NCBI RefSeq assembly: GCF_014697375.1
Contig: NZ_JACJRS010000051.1
Coordinates: 1 to 37,957 of the forward strand
Direction: 5' to 3'
DNA: 37,957 bases
Source: Phormidium sp. FACHB-1136
GTDB taxonomy: Bacteria; Cyanobacteriota; Cyanobacteriia; Phormidesmidales; Phormidesmidaceae
Shown: positions 1-8,291 of the stretch, piece by piece
How positions within the stretch are numbered: position 1 is the first letter of the stretch
Layout: each line of letters begins with the position of its first letter
Position numbers and translations under genes: made by a program
Notes under the pieces: generated by a model
The model's input: only the letters and a program-made list of their open reading frames with translations
The model's database searches: none
What the model was told of the DNA's origin: nothing

Positions 1-2
1 AA

Positions 3-74
3 GGCATTCCGTTCAAGGATGGATACCGGATGGATGACAACCCCGATGTGACCCAGATGCAGGACGCCGCCTAG
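3..74 (+). CDS. 3' end of an unidentified gene (partial)
   Basis: A reading frame enters from the left edge and stops at TAG 72-74. It encodes only about 23 residues, beginning GIPFKDGYRMDD and ending MQDAA. The fragment is too short to assign. It lies about 50 nt upstream of the polymerase-like gene, on the same strand but in a different frame. It could be the end of a separate gene or of an N-terminal half of the same polymerase, since that gene appears short at its N-terminus. The frames cannot be joined by one indel alone, because a second stop (TAG 79-81) sits in the downstream gene's frame. Confidence 0.4.
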   Translation, partial: GIPFKDGYRMDDNPDVTQMQDAA

Positions 75-123
75 ATCCTAGCCATACACCAGATTTGACA
101 ATATCTCAGGCATTCACAAAGGG

Positions 124-2703
124 GTGCTGGATAAGTTTGTGCCGCGAGGCGAGTATGAGCTACCCCAGGCCGTCATCGGCAATCGGGAGAATGCGTGCCA
201 TCGGCTGTACCGCAACAGTTGGCAGTTCACAACCAGCTTCAGCGCTGAGGCCATTGAGCAAGACTTTGGCCCCGTGACCCAGGCCGCCGCCGAACGGCTT
301 AGGGTCATCCAGAGTGACCCGGTGATGCTCAAACGCCATGTCATTAAGCTGTACCACCAAAGCCAACACATTCTCGAAGGCCGTGATGAGGGCAGTGACA
401 CCTACCATGACCAAGACGTGGATGAAGGTCAGGGCGAAAACCGCGAAGACCCAGTCATGATCCAACTGCTGCGCAAAGACAAGTTAGGCATCCTCAATGC
501 CACGCCCAAGGTGCAGGACTACCAACGGTCTCGCCTCCAGCGGGCCTGGAAAGAACTGGCCATCAACGGCGGCCACAAGCACCAATCCTCTAGAGCGGTG
601 CCGTCGCGGGAGTTAGCCCGTGGTGAGGTCTGCATTCCAGGGGTGCCCGATGGCGAAGTCATCATCGTCACCCGCTCGCCCATCCCTAGCCGAGACAACA
701 TCCGCAAGTACGTCAACAACGCCACGGTCGAGCGTCTGCAAAACTACAGAGGCTGCATCTGGATGAACGCTGACGATGCCGCTGAATACCACCAGGGCGA
801 CTTTGATGGCGACCAAATGCAGTGGGACTTGGCACGAGATTTACCCAATATTGCTCAAGAAGTCAAATGGGCTGGGGAACCGGGGGACTTCAAGGGCATC
901 CAACAACGGCCCAAACAGCCCTACGTCACCACCGACCTGAGCGTTTACACCGAGGATCGTGAATCGCTTAAGCAGGCGGCACCGATTATCCGTGGCTCTG
1001 TCCTTGAAGGAGCCTTGGGGGGAGAGCACAACAAAGTGGGTCTGGTCGCTAACTGGATTGGCCGGGTTCAGTCAGCCCAACCGAATGAGCAAGACCGACT
1101 CACCCATCAGTCTATGGAGGCCTTTCACACCGAAAAGCATGACCTCCTAGAACGCTTGATGGGCGCACTTCAGGTCGAGGTGGACTATGGCAAAAGCGCA
1201 GAACGCCTGGAAGACATCGAAGAAATTGGCGGCGAGACCCTGATTGCCGACGCTCAAGACTGGACAGAGGCTCACCCGGTACCCTTCTTTGACCACAAAA
1301 AAGACCCTGACCTGTATAAGCACGTCCTACTGCCCGATACGGGCTCTGGATCTGCCGTTGAGGTGCTGCCGCGCATTACCAACCAAGCCTGGGCAGCGCT
1401 ACCCGTCGGCCAGAAGGAACGACGCTACTTTCAAGCCGTCCTACACAGTGAGGAAGAACGAGCGGCGGCCTTGACCCATCCCCTCTATCCCATCATTGAG
1501 GAATCGGCCCTGGCCTACAAGGAACAGTTCAACGCCCTCGTGGCTCGCAATATTAAGGAGACGCTAACCGCCCAAGAATCGGCCAAGCGCATCGGGGCGT
1601 TCTACCAACACTGTGACGAGTTTGTCGCTCAAGGGCTGGGAATTGAAGGTCTAGATGCTGAAGGCATTGAGGAAGTCAAAGACCTGTTCCACCTGGCTCT
1701 CTGGAAAGTCTGTCACACCTCGGAGACCCACCATGACAAGCGGCCCCTCGAACCCGGTGGCGAGATTGATGAATGGAGCCAACGACAGCCGATTACCTTT
1801 GGCCCTAAACCGCTCCAACTCCACAAACAACCGGGCCTAACCGAGGTGGATGTCGTCACCGCCCCCTTCGGTGCCAAAACCGAGTCTGTCAAACGCTATC
1901 TCGACCAAAACAACGTCACCTACACCGCCTACCAACAGGCCAAAGCTCCGATGATGGACTTTGTGCTGGCCCCATCCACTCCCCAATCGGTGATCCGTTA
2001 CCTCGAAAACCAACACCCCGACCATCGTTCCGTGCGCTTTGATGGGCAGGTGAACCGACCCGCTGACTATGACAAATGGTCGATTCCACGAAGTCGTTCT
2101 GGGACAGGCTCTCTGACCTACAACGTCTGTGTGCCGCAACTGTTGGCTGCCATAGAGCGTCAACAGCACCTCCGTGAGGGCATCCAGGCCATGGGGTTGC
2201 GCCATGGCGACTTCAAAACTCAATCACCGGGCACCAGAGCGAACATCGTACTGCGGGTGGGTCAGTTTCCCCATGACCATCCCGACAAGAGCCTCGCAGG
2301 CCAACCTTGCCTTATGTCCAACGACAAAATCGTGGGAGCCTTCCCTCAAAACCAAAAAATCCCCATCGTCGGCACCGTCTTTCGTTCTCCCGAATTGACC
2401 CTCACCGCCAACCAACAGGGCACCGTCAATGCGGTCGAAGGGGATGTCGAACAAGCCTCCATCTACGTGCCCATCCAGTCCTCTAGGGAAACCGAAGGAT
2501 TTGCCGATAACCAGACCCTAGCCAGCGTCAAAGCAGTGCGAGCGGCGAAAAAGTCCGTTCGTTGTGGCGTTCCCTACCAGCCTGTCAAAGCGATTGAGCC
2601 TCCGGCGAAGGTGAAGCAAACCTCTCGAACTCGGCAATCGGCTCAATTCTCAAAACCGGCTCGGACTCCAGCCAGAGCGAAAGCTGAAATGCAGATGGAC
2701 TAA
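124..2703 (+). CDS. Putative DPBB-fold RNA polymerase (YonO / QDE-1-like), possibly N-terminally incomplete
   Basis: An 859-residue protein whose best landmark is GDFDGDQM, with D226, D228 and D230 forming a DxDGD metal-binding loop as in the catalytic double-psi beta barrel of multisubunit RNAP beta', QDE-1/RDR RNA-dependent polymerases and phage YonO/gp66 enzymes. Two flanking motifs agree with the RdRP-type barrel. About 40 residues upstream is a strand plus RSPIPSRDNIR (from R184), resembling RNPCLHPGDIR of RDR proteins, then GCIWMN. About 125 residues downstream is VDYGKSA (V353-K357), resembling AVDFPKTG. The remaining ~500 residues are not recognised; the tail is basic and Pro/Ala-rich. 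The GTG start is uncertain: the frame is open from 82, there is no ATG and AAAGG is too close. Only about 225 residues precede the DxDGD loop, short for a polymerase carrying both barrels, so the first barrel may be missing or encoded upstream. Polymerase activity is inferred from motifs only. Confidence 0.6.
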   Translation: MLDKFVPRGEYELPQAVIGNRENACHRLYRNSWQFTTSFSAEAIEQDFGPVTQAAAERLRVIQSDPVMLKRHVIKLYHQSQHILEGRDEGSDTYHDQDVDEGQGENREDPVMIQLLRKDKLGILNATPKVQDYQRSRLQRAWKELAINGGHKHQSSRAVPSRELARGEVCIPGVPDGEVIIVTRSPIPSRDNIRKYVNNATVERLQNYRGCIWMNADDAAEYHQGDFDGDQMQWDLARDLPNIAQEVKWAGEPGDFKGIQQRPKQPYVTTDLSVYTEDRESLKQAAPIIRGSVLEGALGGEHNKVGLVANWIGRVQSAQPNEQDRLTHQSMEAFHTEKHDLLERLMGALQVEVDYGKSAERLEDIEEIGGETLIADAQDWTEAHPVPFFDHKKDPDLYKHVLLPDTGSGSAVEVLPRITNQAWAALPVGQKERRYFQAVLHSEEERAAALTHPLYPIIEESALAYKEQFNALVARNIKETLTAQESAKRIGAFYQHCDEFVAQGLGIEGLDAEGIEEVKDLFHLALWKVCHTSETHHDKRPLEPGGEIDEWSQRQPITFGPKPLQLHKQPGLTEVDVVTAPFGAKTESVKRYLDQNNVTYTAYQQAKAPMMDFVLAPSTPQSVIRYLENQHPDHRSVRFDGQVNRPADYDKWSIPRSRSGTGSLTYNVCVPQLLAAIERQQHLREGIQAMGLRHGDFKTQSPGTRANIVLRVGQFPHDHPDKSLAGQPCLMSNDKIVGAFPQNQKIPIVGTVFRSPELTLTANQQGTVNAVEGDVEQASIYVPIQSSRETEGFADNQTLASVKAVRAAKKSVRCGVPYQPVKAIEPPAKVKQTSRTRQSAQFSKPARTPARAKAEMQMD

Positions 2704-2739
2704 ACCACAGCACGTCACGGACAGCGGCTAGTTTTGACT

Positions 2740-3327
2740 TTATTCAGACGGCCTGACTCTGAGAAGACTTGGAGCGGGCCGGAGCCTGCTGCTCATTTTA
2801 GTGGACGCTACGGAGGCCGTGGACTTGGGAATAAAGTCGAGAATCAGGCCATTGCGGCTGCCGCTGGCGGTGGGATTTTGCACCACGCCGTGGCCCTCGT
2901 TGTCGTAGTGGGTGTGGTAAACCCAGCTTTGGTTGCCATCGGTAACCACCACCCGCAGGCCCAAGATGGCGATTTCGGTGCAGGCCATATCGGGCACATA
3001 GATCCCTATGCACCCATTCCAAATGGCGGTTTCGGCGGCGGCAAGGCGCAGGTCGGCCACGGGACGATCCAGGTCAGCGGCCACGTTTTGCAGAATCCGA
3101 TCCCGCACCGCTGGCGTCAGCACCTCGTCAACATCGGCCCCATACCAGTCTTCGGGGAACTCGTCGAAGATGGGCGCAGCTATGGGATCCCCAGGCGGGG
3201 AAGCGGTGACGCCATCGGAGGATGTGACGCTATCGGGCGGGGGCGCACAGGCCAGGGCGCTGGTGGACAGGGTGCCCAGGGCCAGCAGCGTGATCAGGGT
3301 TTGGGAGAGTCGTGTGGGTAAAGTCAT
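2740..3327 (-). CDS. Small exported protein of unknown function
   Basis: This 195-residue protein begins with a classic signal peptide: a basic start, the hydrophobic stretch LITLLALGTLSTSA, then cleavage near SALA|CAPPP. The Cys after ALA could suggest a lipoprotein, but the lipobox is poor (Ala, not Leu, at -3), so ordinary export is as likely. The mature part has a conserved-looking core around WNGCIGIY, followed by VVVTDGNQSWVYHTHYDNEGH, which reads as paired beta strands. I do not recognise a named family, although similar short secreted proteins with a Cys-containing W..GC core occur in cyanobacteria. It is last in a minus-strand run, 45 nt downstream of the GUN4-WD40 gene, so the two are probably co-transcribed. 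Its end is convergent with the polymerase-like gene. Confidence 0.75.
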   Translation of the reverse strand: MTLPTRLSQTLITLLALGTLSTSALACAPPPDSVTSSDGVTASPPGDPIAAPIFDEFPEDWYGADVDEVLTPAVRDRILQNVAADLDRPVADLRLAAAETAIWNGCIGIYVPDMACTEIAILGLRVVVTDGNQSWVYHTHYDNEGHGVVQNPTASGSRNGLILDFIPKSTASVASTKMSSRLRPAPSLLRVRPSE

Positions 3328-3372
3328 GGGACAACAAACGGTTAACGTTAGAGGACAGGGAATCGATGGGCC

Positions 3373-5280
3373 TCAGAGGCGACGTAGGAGGTCGCTATAG
3401 GGTTGCCAGAGCTGCACCCGTTGCCCCATCGCCATCAAAAAGTCTCCCCTAGGGCTGAACTGAAAGGGGCCAACCTCGTGGATTTGGGACAGCGGCTGCC
3501 CCGTCTCCACCGACCACAGGGTGATGCCCTGGCGGGGAATCGGTTCGCTTTCCATCAGCGGCAGCAGCAGGGTGCCCGTGGCTAGGGTATTGCCATCGGG
3601 GCTGAAGGCCACCCAACCCGGATTGGTGGGCTGAATATGGTGCCCAGCGGTCTGGTTGAGGGGGATGAAATGCACCGTTTCGCGGGTGGATACATCCCAC
3701 AGGCGGGCGGTGGTGCCGTCGCTGGTAACGAGCCAGTGGCCGTTGGGGCTGTAGGCCAGGTGGCGCAGGGGATCGTGCACGGGTCGGGTGAGCTGCCGCG
3801 CTCCAGTGTTGGTATTCCAAAATTTGAGGCTGTTGTCGGCGTCGCCCGTAGCCAGGGTTTGGCTATCGGGGCTGAAGGCCATGGGCAGAGGCGCGATCTC
3901 GGTTCCAGCCCGGTTCACCAGGGTACGAATCAGCCGTCCGGTGGATACCTCCCAAAGCTGGAGGGTGTTTTGGTCGGTGGCGGTGGCGAGGCGTTGGCCA
4001 TCGGGGCTAAAGGTCAGGGTGTGGACGATGCCATCGGCGGCGGGAATGGAGATGGTCTCCCACAGCCGTCCAGTTTGCAGATCCCACAGTTTGACGGTGT
4101 TATCGGCACTGGCGCTGGCGAGGGTGCGCCCGGTGGGGCTAATGGAGATGGCCCGCACGGCATAGCGATGGCCCTCCAGAGCGCGGATCGGTTCCCCCGT
4201 GGTGGCCGACCACAGCCGCACCACTCCATTGGACATCCCCGCCGCCACCATCTGACTATCGGGGGTAAAGGCCACCGCATTGGCCACATCCCCAACGATG
4301 CGATGGGTTTGACCCGCAGGCTCTTGAGGGGGCCGACCTTGGGGTGACGCCGCCATCGCGGGCCCTCGACTGAGGGTAATGATCCGATTGCCGCGCTGGG
4401 CATTCCATAGGGCCAGGGTGCTTTCCCCCGCTGAGGGACAGCCCGCCACATAGCTATGGCTACCGATGGCCACCACCGCGCCATTGGGGCTAATGGCCGA
4501 AGACACCGGGGTAATCGGGCACTGGGCATCGGGATAAAGGGACTTCAGATCGATGGAACGAGCCAGGTTGGGCCGCTGCCAAGACCCCACCTCCGGCACG
4601 GTCAACTCCAGGGCCGTATCCACCCAGCTATAGAGCATCGGCAGATAGTGGTGGAACCGTTCCCCCTGCACATACATGGCGTCGATGGTGCAACTGCCGC
4701 AGCTTTCCACCGCAAACAGGCGGGCAATTTGCGCCCAGTTCACCCCGGCCCAGGGCAGATGGCCCACCGGGGCCTCCAGGGAGTGGGTAATCTCCATTTC
4801 GGTCAGCCATTCCCCAGCGATGAAGGTGGGGTCTTCCCTGCCGGGGGGCCTTGTCCAGCCGACCCGATCCCCAAAGGCTTTGGCCGCCGCCGTCGAGTCT
4901 GTGGGATGCTGCGCCCGCGCCTCGGCCCAAATGCGCTGCTGCACGCTGAAGCCAAACCGTCCATCGCTGGCCTCCACCCACAACCGATCCAGGGTTTGCA
5001 ACACCTCTGGGGGAATGTTGGTGGCCAAGGGCGTGCCCAAAATGTTGCCACCGGGATGAATCCAGGGATCAAGGATGCGACGGGTTTCGGCATCGGCGGC
5101 TTGCCAATCTTGGGCGGCGAGGTAGCCTTCCAGGGCCGTCACATCCATGGGCCGCGCCTGCGACCAGTTGATCTGCTGCGCCGTGGGGTCAATCTGGGCC
5201 TGGGCCACCGTGGCCATCAGCGGATGGGCTAGGGCGGCACTGAGGGCCAACGCGGTCGTGAGTTTCGTCAAAGCTTTCAT
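3373..5280 (-). CDS. Exported GUN4 domain-WD40 beta-propeller protein
   Basis: Starting at Met MKALTKL (5280) the protein has 635 residues. A signal peptide (about residues 1-29, ending near VAQAQ) leads into a GUN4-like domain at about 45-195: YLAAQDWQAADAETRRIL, then DRLWVEASDGRFGFSVQQRI, a VGW element and GHLP, matching the order of the porphyrin-binding GUN4 fold. The C-terminal ~420 residues hold about eight WD40 blades (for example TLASASADNTVKLWDLQTG and FSPDGQRLATATDQNTLQLW), enough for one closed propeller. GUN4 binds Mg-porphyrins in chlorophyll synthesis; in cyanobacteria the domain is also fused to signalling modules. An exported version with a propeller suggests sensing or scaffolding in the periplasm, which is inference. 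An earlier ATG at 5358 overlaps the upstream stop as ATGA and would add 26 residues, but it would bury the signal peptide, so I prefer 5280. Confidence 0.85.
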   Translation of the reverse strand: MKALTKLTTALALSAALAHPLMATVAQAQIDPTAQQINWSQARPMDVTALEGYLAAQDWQAADAETRRILDPWIHPGGNILGTPLATNIPPEVLQTLDRLWVEASDGRFGFSVQQRIWAEARAQHPTDSTAAAKAFGDRVGWTRPPGREDPTFIAGEWLTEMEITHSLEAPVGHLPWAGVNWAQIARLFAVESCGSCTIDAMYVQGERFHHYLPMLYSWVDTALELTVPEVGSWQRPNLARSIDLKSLYPDAQCPITPVSSAISPNGAVVAIGSHSYVAGCPSAGESTLALWNAQRGNRIITLSRGPAMAASPQGRPPQEPAGQTHRIVGDVANAVAFTPDSQMVAAGMSNGVVRLWSATTGEPIRALEGHRYAVRAISISPTGRTLASASADNTVKLWDLQTGRLWETISIPAADGIVHTLTFSPDGQRLATATDQNTLQLWEVSTGRLIRTLVNRAGTEIAPLPMAFSPDSQTLATGDADNSLKFWNTNTGARQLTRPVHDPLRHLAYSPNGHWLVTSDGTTARLWDVSTRETVHFIPLNQTAGHHIQPTNPGWVAFSPDGNTLATGTLLLPLMESEPIPRQGITLWSVETGQPLSQIHEVGPFQFSPRGDFLMAMGQRVQLWQPYSDLLRRL

Positions 5281-5354
5281 GGGGCGTCTTGTCCTTTGAT
5301 GAGTGGCTGGAGTGATGAAAAGGGCTGTCTCCCAAACCGATCTCGATTGCTGAT

Positions 5355-6044
5355 TCATAGCCGCAGCCCCTCGATGATGGTGGCGAGGTGGGATTCAAAG
5401 GCGGACAAGTCCGATTCCGACCCAAACGGCCCGGAGGGATCGCCTGTGATCACCCCCGTGGCAAAGACGTAGACCCGTTCGCCATCGGTGGCCACGTAGC
5501 CCACGGTGCGTTCGCGCACAACGCCTTGGGCATCGCTGAGGGCATAGCCATAGCGCAATCCCGGCAAACGACCCACCGGAAACGGAGCGGGCAAGTCGTG
5601 GGTAAACCGCAGATGGGGATCGGCCACGGCGCGATCTTGGGCGATGGCGGATTGGTGATCAGCCACCCAGGCGTCCAAAAACTGCCGCTGAGCCTCCGGC
5701 GTGGTGGGCGCTCCCCCTTGCAAGTTCACCTCACTCAGGGGATAGCTGAACCGCTCCACGGTGCCCACAAGTTCGCCGTTGGCCTCCACACAGAGCAGAG
5801 CTGGATTTTCGCAGGGCATCACCTGCCAGCCTTTGGGGGCAGAAATGTCACCGAGCCAATCGGCCCAACTGGCAGACTGATCACGGACGGCTGGATCAGC
5901 GGGGGTGGAATCGTCGGTAGTGGGAGCCTCCATCACAGGATCTTGGGCGCTGGGCTCAGGGGGCACGGCCCCGGTACAGGCGGGCAGCGCGATACAAAGC
6001 AACAAAAATCCGGCCACCGCCGGAAGGCGTGGAAAACGTGTCAT
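5355..6044 (-). CDS. Putative lipoprotein of unknown function
   Basis: Read from Met MTRFPRL (6044) this is a 229-residue lipoprotein: a short basic start, the hydrophobic stretch VAGFLLLCIA and the lipobox LPAC, then a Pro/Asp-rich linker. An upstream in-frame start at 6104 would place 20 extra residues before the signal peptide and is less likely. The globular part has WADWLGDISAPKGWQVMPCEN, a second Cys nearby (possible disulfide) and a C-terminal half with RERTVGYVATDGERVYVF, a beta-rich pattern. No named family is recognised. It is first in the minus-strand group with the GUN4-WD40 gene, whose longest frame overlaps its stop codon by four bases. The group looks like an envelope-directed operon. 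Confidence 0.75.
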   Translation of the reverse strand: MTRFPRLPAVAGFLLLCIALPACTGAVPPEPSAQDPVMEAPTTDDSTPADPAVRDQSASWADWLGDISAPKGWQVMPCENPALLCVEANGELVGTVERFSYPLSEVNLQGGAPTTPEAQRQFLDAWVADHQSAIAQDRAVADPHLRFTHDLPAPFPVGRLPGLRYGYALSDAQGVVRERTVGYVATDGERVYVFATGVITGDPSGPFGSESDLSAFESHLATIIEGLRL

Positions 6045-6501
6045 GGCAATCAGGGGGGCAAAGGACTTGGGCAAAGGCGGCCTGATACGAGCACCGTTTC
6101 CCAAATCGGGGGCATAGATATCCTGCCTTCCAAACTAGGAGAAGTTACCCTAGGGGAAGCGGGACATTGCGGAACTTCAACGCCGGAAGGGCCAATTCCT
6201 GACGCGAATGATTAAATCCTAGTGTGGGCCATGGCCAAGCGGGAACTCCCCCCGTTGCCAGAATTGAAACTGGCTGGGTTCCCTAAATCCATAAATGAAT
6301 GATTGGTTATATAGTAGAATAGCGACAGCGACACTGACATTGCGCGGTTGAAATTGCGCTGTTACGCCGTTGAAATTTGGTTGAATCCCTCGTTTGATCA
6401 GGAGTTTTGCCCTGTAAATCTCCCGCTAATGGCATCTGTGGTTGTTCCGAAGATGACGCTATCACCGCGCCCGCCGAAGATATCACTCTAATTGCTGCCG
6501 A
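6045..6501. other. Intergenic region, 457 bp, no gene recognised
   Basis: This stretch lies between the start of the lipoprotein gene and the end of the next minus-strand gene. Both strands have frequent stops. An AT-rich patch around 6285-6325 (AATGATTGGTTATATAGTAG) is the only promoter-like composition. A motif of the form GTTGAAATT occurs twice about 30 bp apart (6340-6385). I see no RNA gene or complete ORF. The promoter of the lipoprotein operon should lie at its left end. Confidence 0.4.
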
Positions 6502-7131
6502 TTATCGCTCCACCCAAATCGGCCTCGCATAAAACTCGCCGTCACCGGGTTCTAGCTGAAAACCACCCAGCAGCAGCCCTAACCAAACCTGCACCAGAGG
6601 CCATTCAAGCTGAGCCTGGAGATGGCGCACCTCGATAGCCTCTGGATGGGCCTCAAACCAAGCCCGGATCTGCTCCACCCAAACGCCCACAGATTCATCG
6701 TAGGCCACGATAGCCTGCTGGGCGGCCTCCATCTCATCCACCATCGCCAGCAGGGTGGCCTTGTCTACGGTGGCCACCACCGAATCTTCCTCGTGAACCC
6801 GCTCAGCCTTGATGCGCTGCCGAGTTGGTGGCGCAACCATGTCCTCGGTATCGAACTGCTGACTGGAGCGCACCAATCCCCTAATCCAGTCTTGGGCCAG
6901 GGTCGGATCTTCAGGATCATAGACCGCTTGCCATTGCTCGAATAGGGCTTCTGCTTTGGCTTGGTGCAGAGTCGCCAGTCGTTCAATCACTGCCCCCCCA
7001 ACCGCCAGTTGTTCATGCCAATCCAGACCAACTAAGACAGGTTCAATCGCCTGCCAAAGCTGACCTAGGTTCGTGGTTTCTGGAGCAACTAAGGCGGCAT
7101 CGAAGGCTATCTCTAGGGGCGAGGGTGTCAT
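6502..7131 (-). CDS. Conserved-looking hypothetical protein, coupled to the Cys-rich gene
   Basis: A 209-residue, acidic, Trp-rich and mostly helical protein with no signal peptide or TM segment. It ends in a compact block, WPLVQVWLGLLLGG...GEFYARPIWVER. Residues around 120-150 (VVATVDKATLLAMVDEMEAAQQ) look like a helix-loop-helix or coiled-coil. I do not recognise a family. The start chosen is the ATG at 7131, forming TGATG with the stop of the upstream gene; a GTG one codon earlier (7134) is equally possible. Either way the two genes are translationally coupled, so the proteins probably act together in a 1:1 stoichiometry. Confidence 0.7.
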   Translation of the reverse strand: MTPSPLEIAFDAALVAPETTNLGQLWQAIEPVLVGLDWHEQLAVGGAVIERLATLHQAKAEALFEQWQAVYDPEDPTLAQDWIRGLVRSSQQFDTEDMVAPPTRQRIKAERVHEEDSVVATVDKATLLAMVDEMEAAQQAIVAYDESVGVWVEQIRAWFEAHPEAIEVRHLQAQLEWPLVQVWLGLLLGGFQLEPGDGEFYARPIWVER

Positions 7132-7670
7132 CACGTTGCCGTCACCACCAGTTCAGGCACAGCGGTTGGGTTGGAGGCCCGCAAGGGACACCCCTCAATC
7201 GGGCATTCGGTAGGCTCTAGGCGAATCTCCGCCTCGAATTGATGAATCTGGGGATAGCGCTGGTGAATTTCATCGAGCACCTGCACCAGGTACTGCTTCA
7301 GCCGCCGCCCCGTGAGGCCCGCGCAGTGTATGGGGCTCACACTCAATAATTGTTGGTCGCCCTGCCAAACCGAGGCCGCGACGGCATGGACAGGACTATC
7401 GGCTCGTTTAGCTCGGTAAAGGTAGAGATAAGCCGCCGGGGGTAAGTCCACCTCAATCTTAAGTTCATCCACCTTGACCTGATGCTGCTGGGCTCGGTAT
7501 TGCTCTCGCCGCTGCACATTCACCTGGCCCCGATGACGGTAGTGGGAGCGACGACGATGGCAGCGTGACGCAATCCAGCAATTATCGCCCCCAGGGCCAT
7601 GGCGATGCTGGGCTTCTTCCACCGAAAGCTGGGCGCAGGCGACACATTTTGGGTCAGGCTTGCGGGGCAT
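7131..7670 (-). CDS. Cys/His-rich putative zinc-binding protein of unknown function
   Basis: A 179-residue protein. Its N-terminal ~50 residues carry CVAC (C9, C12), then a His-rich stretch, C31 and C37 followed by HRRRSHYRHRG. This looks like a treble-clef or zinc-ribbon type metal site in front of a basic nucleic-acid-binding patch. The rest is predicted alpha/beta: a strand-rich segment DELKIEVDLPPAAYLYLYRAK, then a helix KQYLVQVLDEIHQRYPQIHQ, then two more Cys in ECPIEGCPL near the end. I cannot name the family. It overlaps the following gene by a TGATG/GTGA junction. A zinc-dependent DNA- or RNA-binding role is only an inference from the Cys and Arg pattern. Confidence 0.7.
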   Translation of the reverse strand: MPRKPDPKCVACAQLSVEEAQHRHGPGGDNCWIASRCHRRRSHYRHRGQVNVQRREQYRAQQHQVKVDELKIEVDLPPAAYLYLYRAKRADSPVHAVAASVWQGDQQLLSVSPIHCAGLTGRRLKQYLVQVLDEIHQRYPQIHQFEAEIRLEPTECPIEGCPLRASNPTAVPELVVTAT

Positions 7671-8122
7671 CGGCTGAATCCCTTGATTTGTCTAGGGGTT
7701 AGGCCACATTGACCCCTCCGCGTCATCCTAACATTATGTTGCGTAATTCGTAGTGTAAGTCTAGGCAGTGTGCCAGCACCCTCAATTAAGACAGAATGAG
7801 TCTAGTGATAAGAATCGCTAAAACCCTTGAAAACTCGTTGTTTTTGATTGAGTGGTTGCTTTGACCGCAACTATTCAAAAGTCATAAAGCCTTGATTTAG
7901 AAGGATTCTTAGCATTTATCAAAATCTGAAGACTAAGACTGGACTAAGATGGCCTAGGCTCAACCTTGGCTGTGGAGTGTGACAATCACAGGTGAGATTG
8001 AACCAGGTGCGAGAAGGCGAGTGCTGAAACGGGGTTTTTGGCTTAACATCTCAGACTTTTGGGCTACTGTTACGACCGCCAAAAGGCCCCAGTTCGGCTG
8101 CCAGGTCACCATACATATAAAT
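7671..8122. other. Intergenic region, 452 bp, no intact gene
   Basis: This region separates the Cys-rich gene from the miniature Tn3 element. It is AT-richer than the flanking genes. A weak minus-strand frame (7960-8211) runs across into the Tn3 element and has no start signal or recognisable protein, so I do not call it. The segment near 7975-8060 may be decayed mobile DNA, but I could not match it to a family. The promoter of the minus-strand gene pair should lie at 7671-7760. Confidence 0.35.
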
Positions 8123-8160
8123 GGGGTGATTGAAGCGTAGCTGCAACGACGTGCAATAAG
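8123..8160 (+). repeat. Left 38-bp terminal inverted repeat of the Tn3-like element
   Basis: It begins GGGGTGATTGAAGCGTAGC and ends GTGCAATAAG. It is the reverse complement of 8543-8580 with two mismatches, and the match stops exactly at both borders. Confidence 0.9.
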
Positions 8161-8291
8161 CTCAAAACTATTGCTGTATAGGCGTTTCAGACGGCAGTTT
8201 TTCCAGGCCAAAATCTACACAGACTGGCTTAAGCATAAGTTCAGCTTATAGCTATTGATGCTGTTTTACGCTCACTGGAGATGTAACTCCA

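Noticed and set aside
2734-3321. Plus-strand 195-codon frame exactly opposite the small exported protein.
   Set aside because: Gly-rich low-complexity translation; the minus-strand frame has a signal peptide and follows the operon.
3637-6215. Long plus-strand frames opposite the GUN4-WD40 and lipoprotein genes (3637-4347, 4456-5232, 5388-6215).
   Set aside because: They are Gly/Pro/His/Arg-rich, lack domains, and mirror the high GC content of the real minus-strand genes, which have signal peptides and WD40 motifs.
7960-8211. Minus-strand 83-codon frame near the Tn3-like element.
   Set aside because: It crosses the left terminal repeat, has no ribosome site and no recognisable motif.
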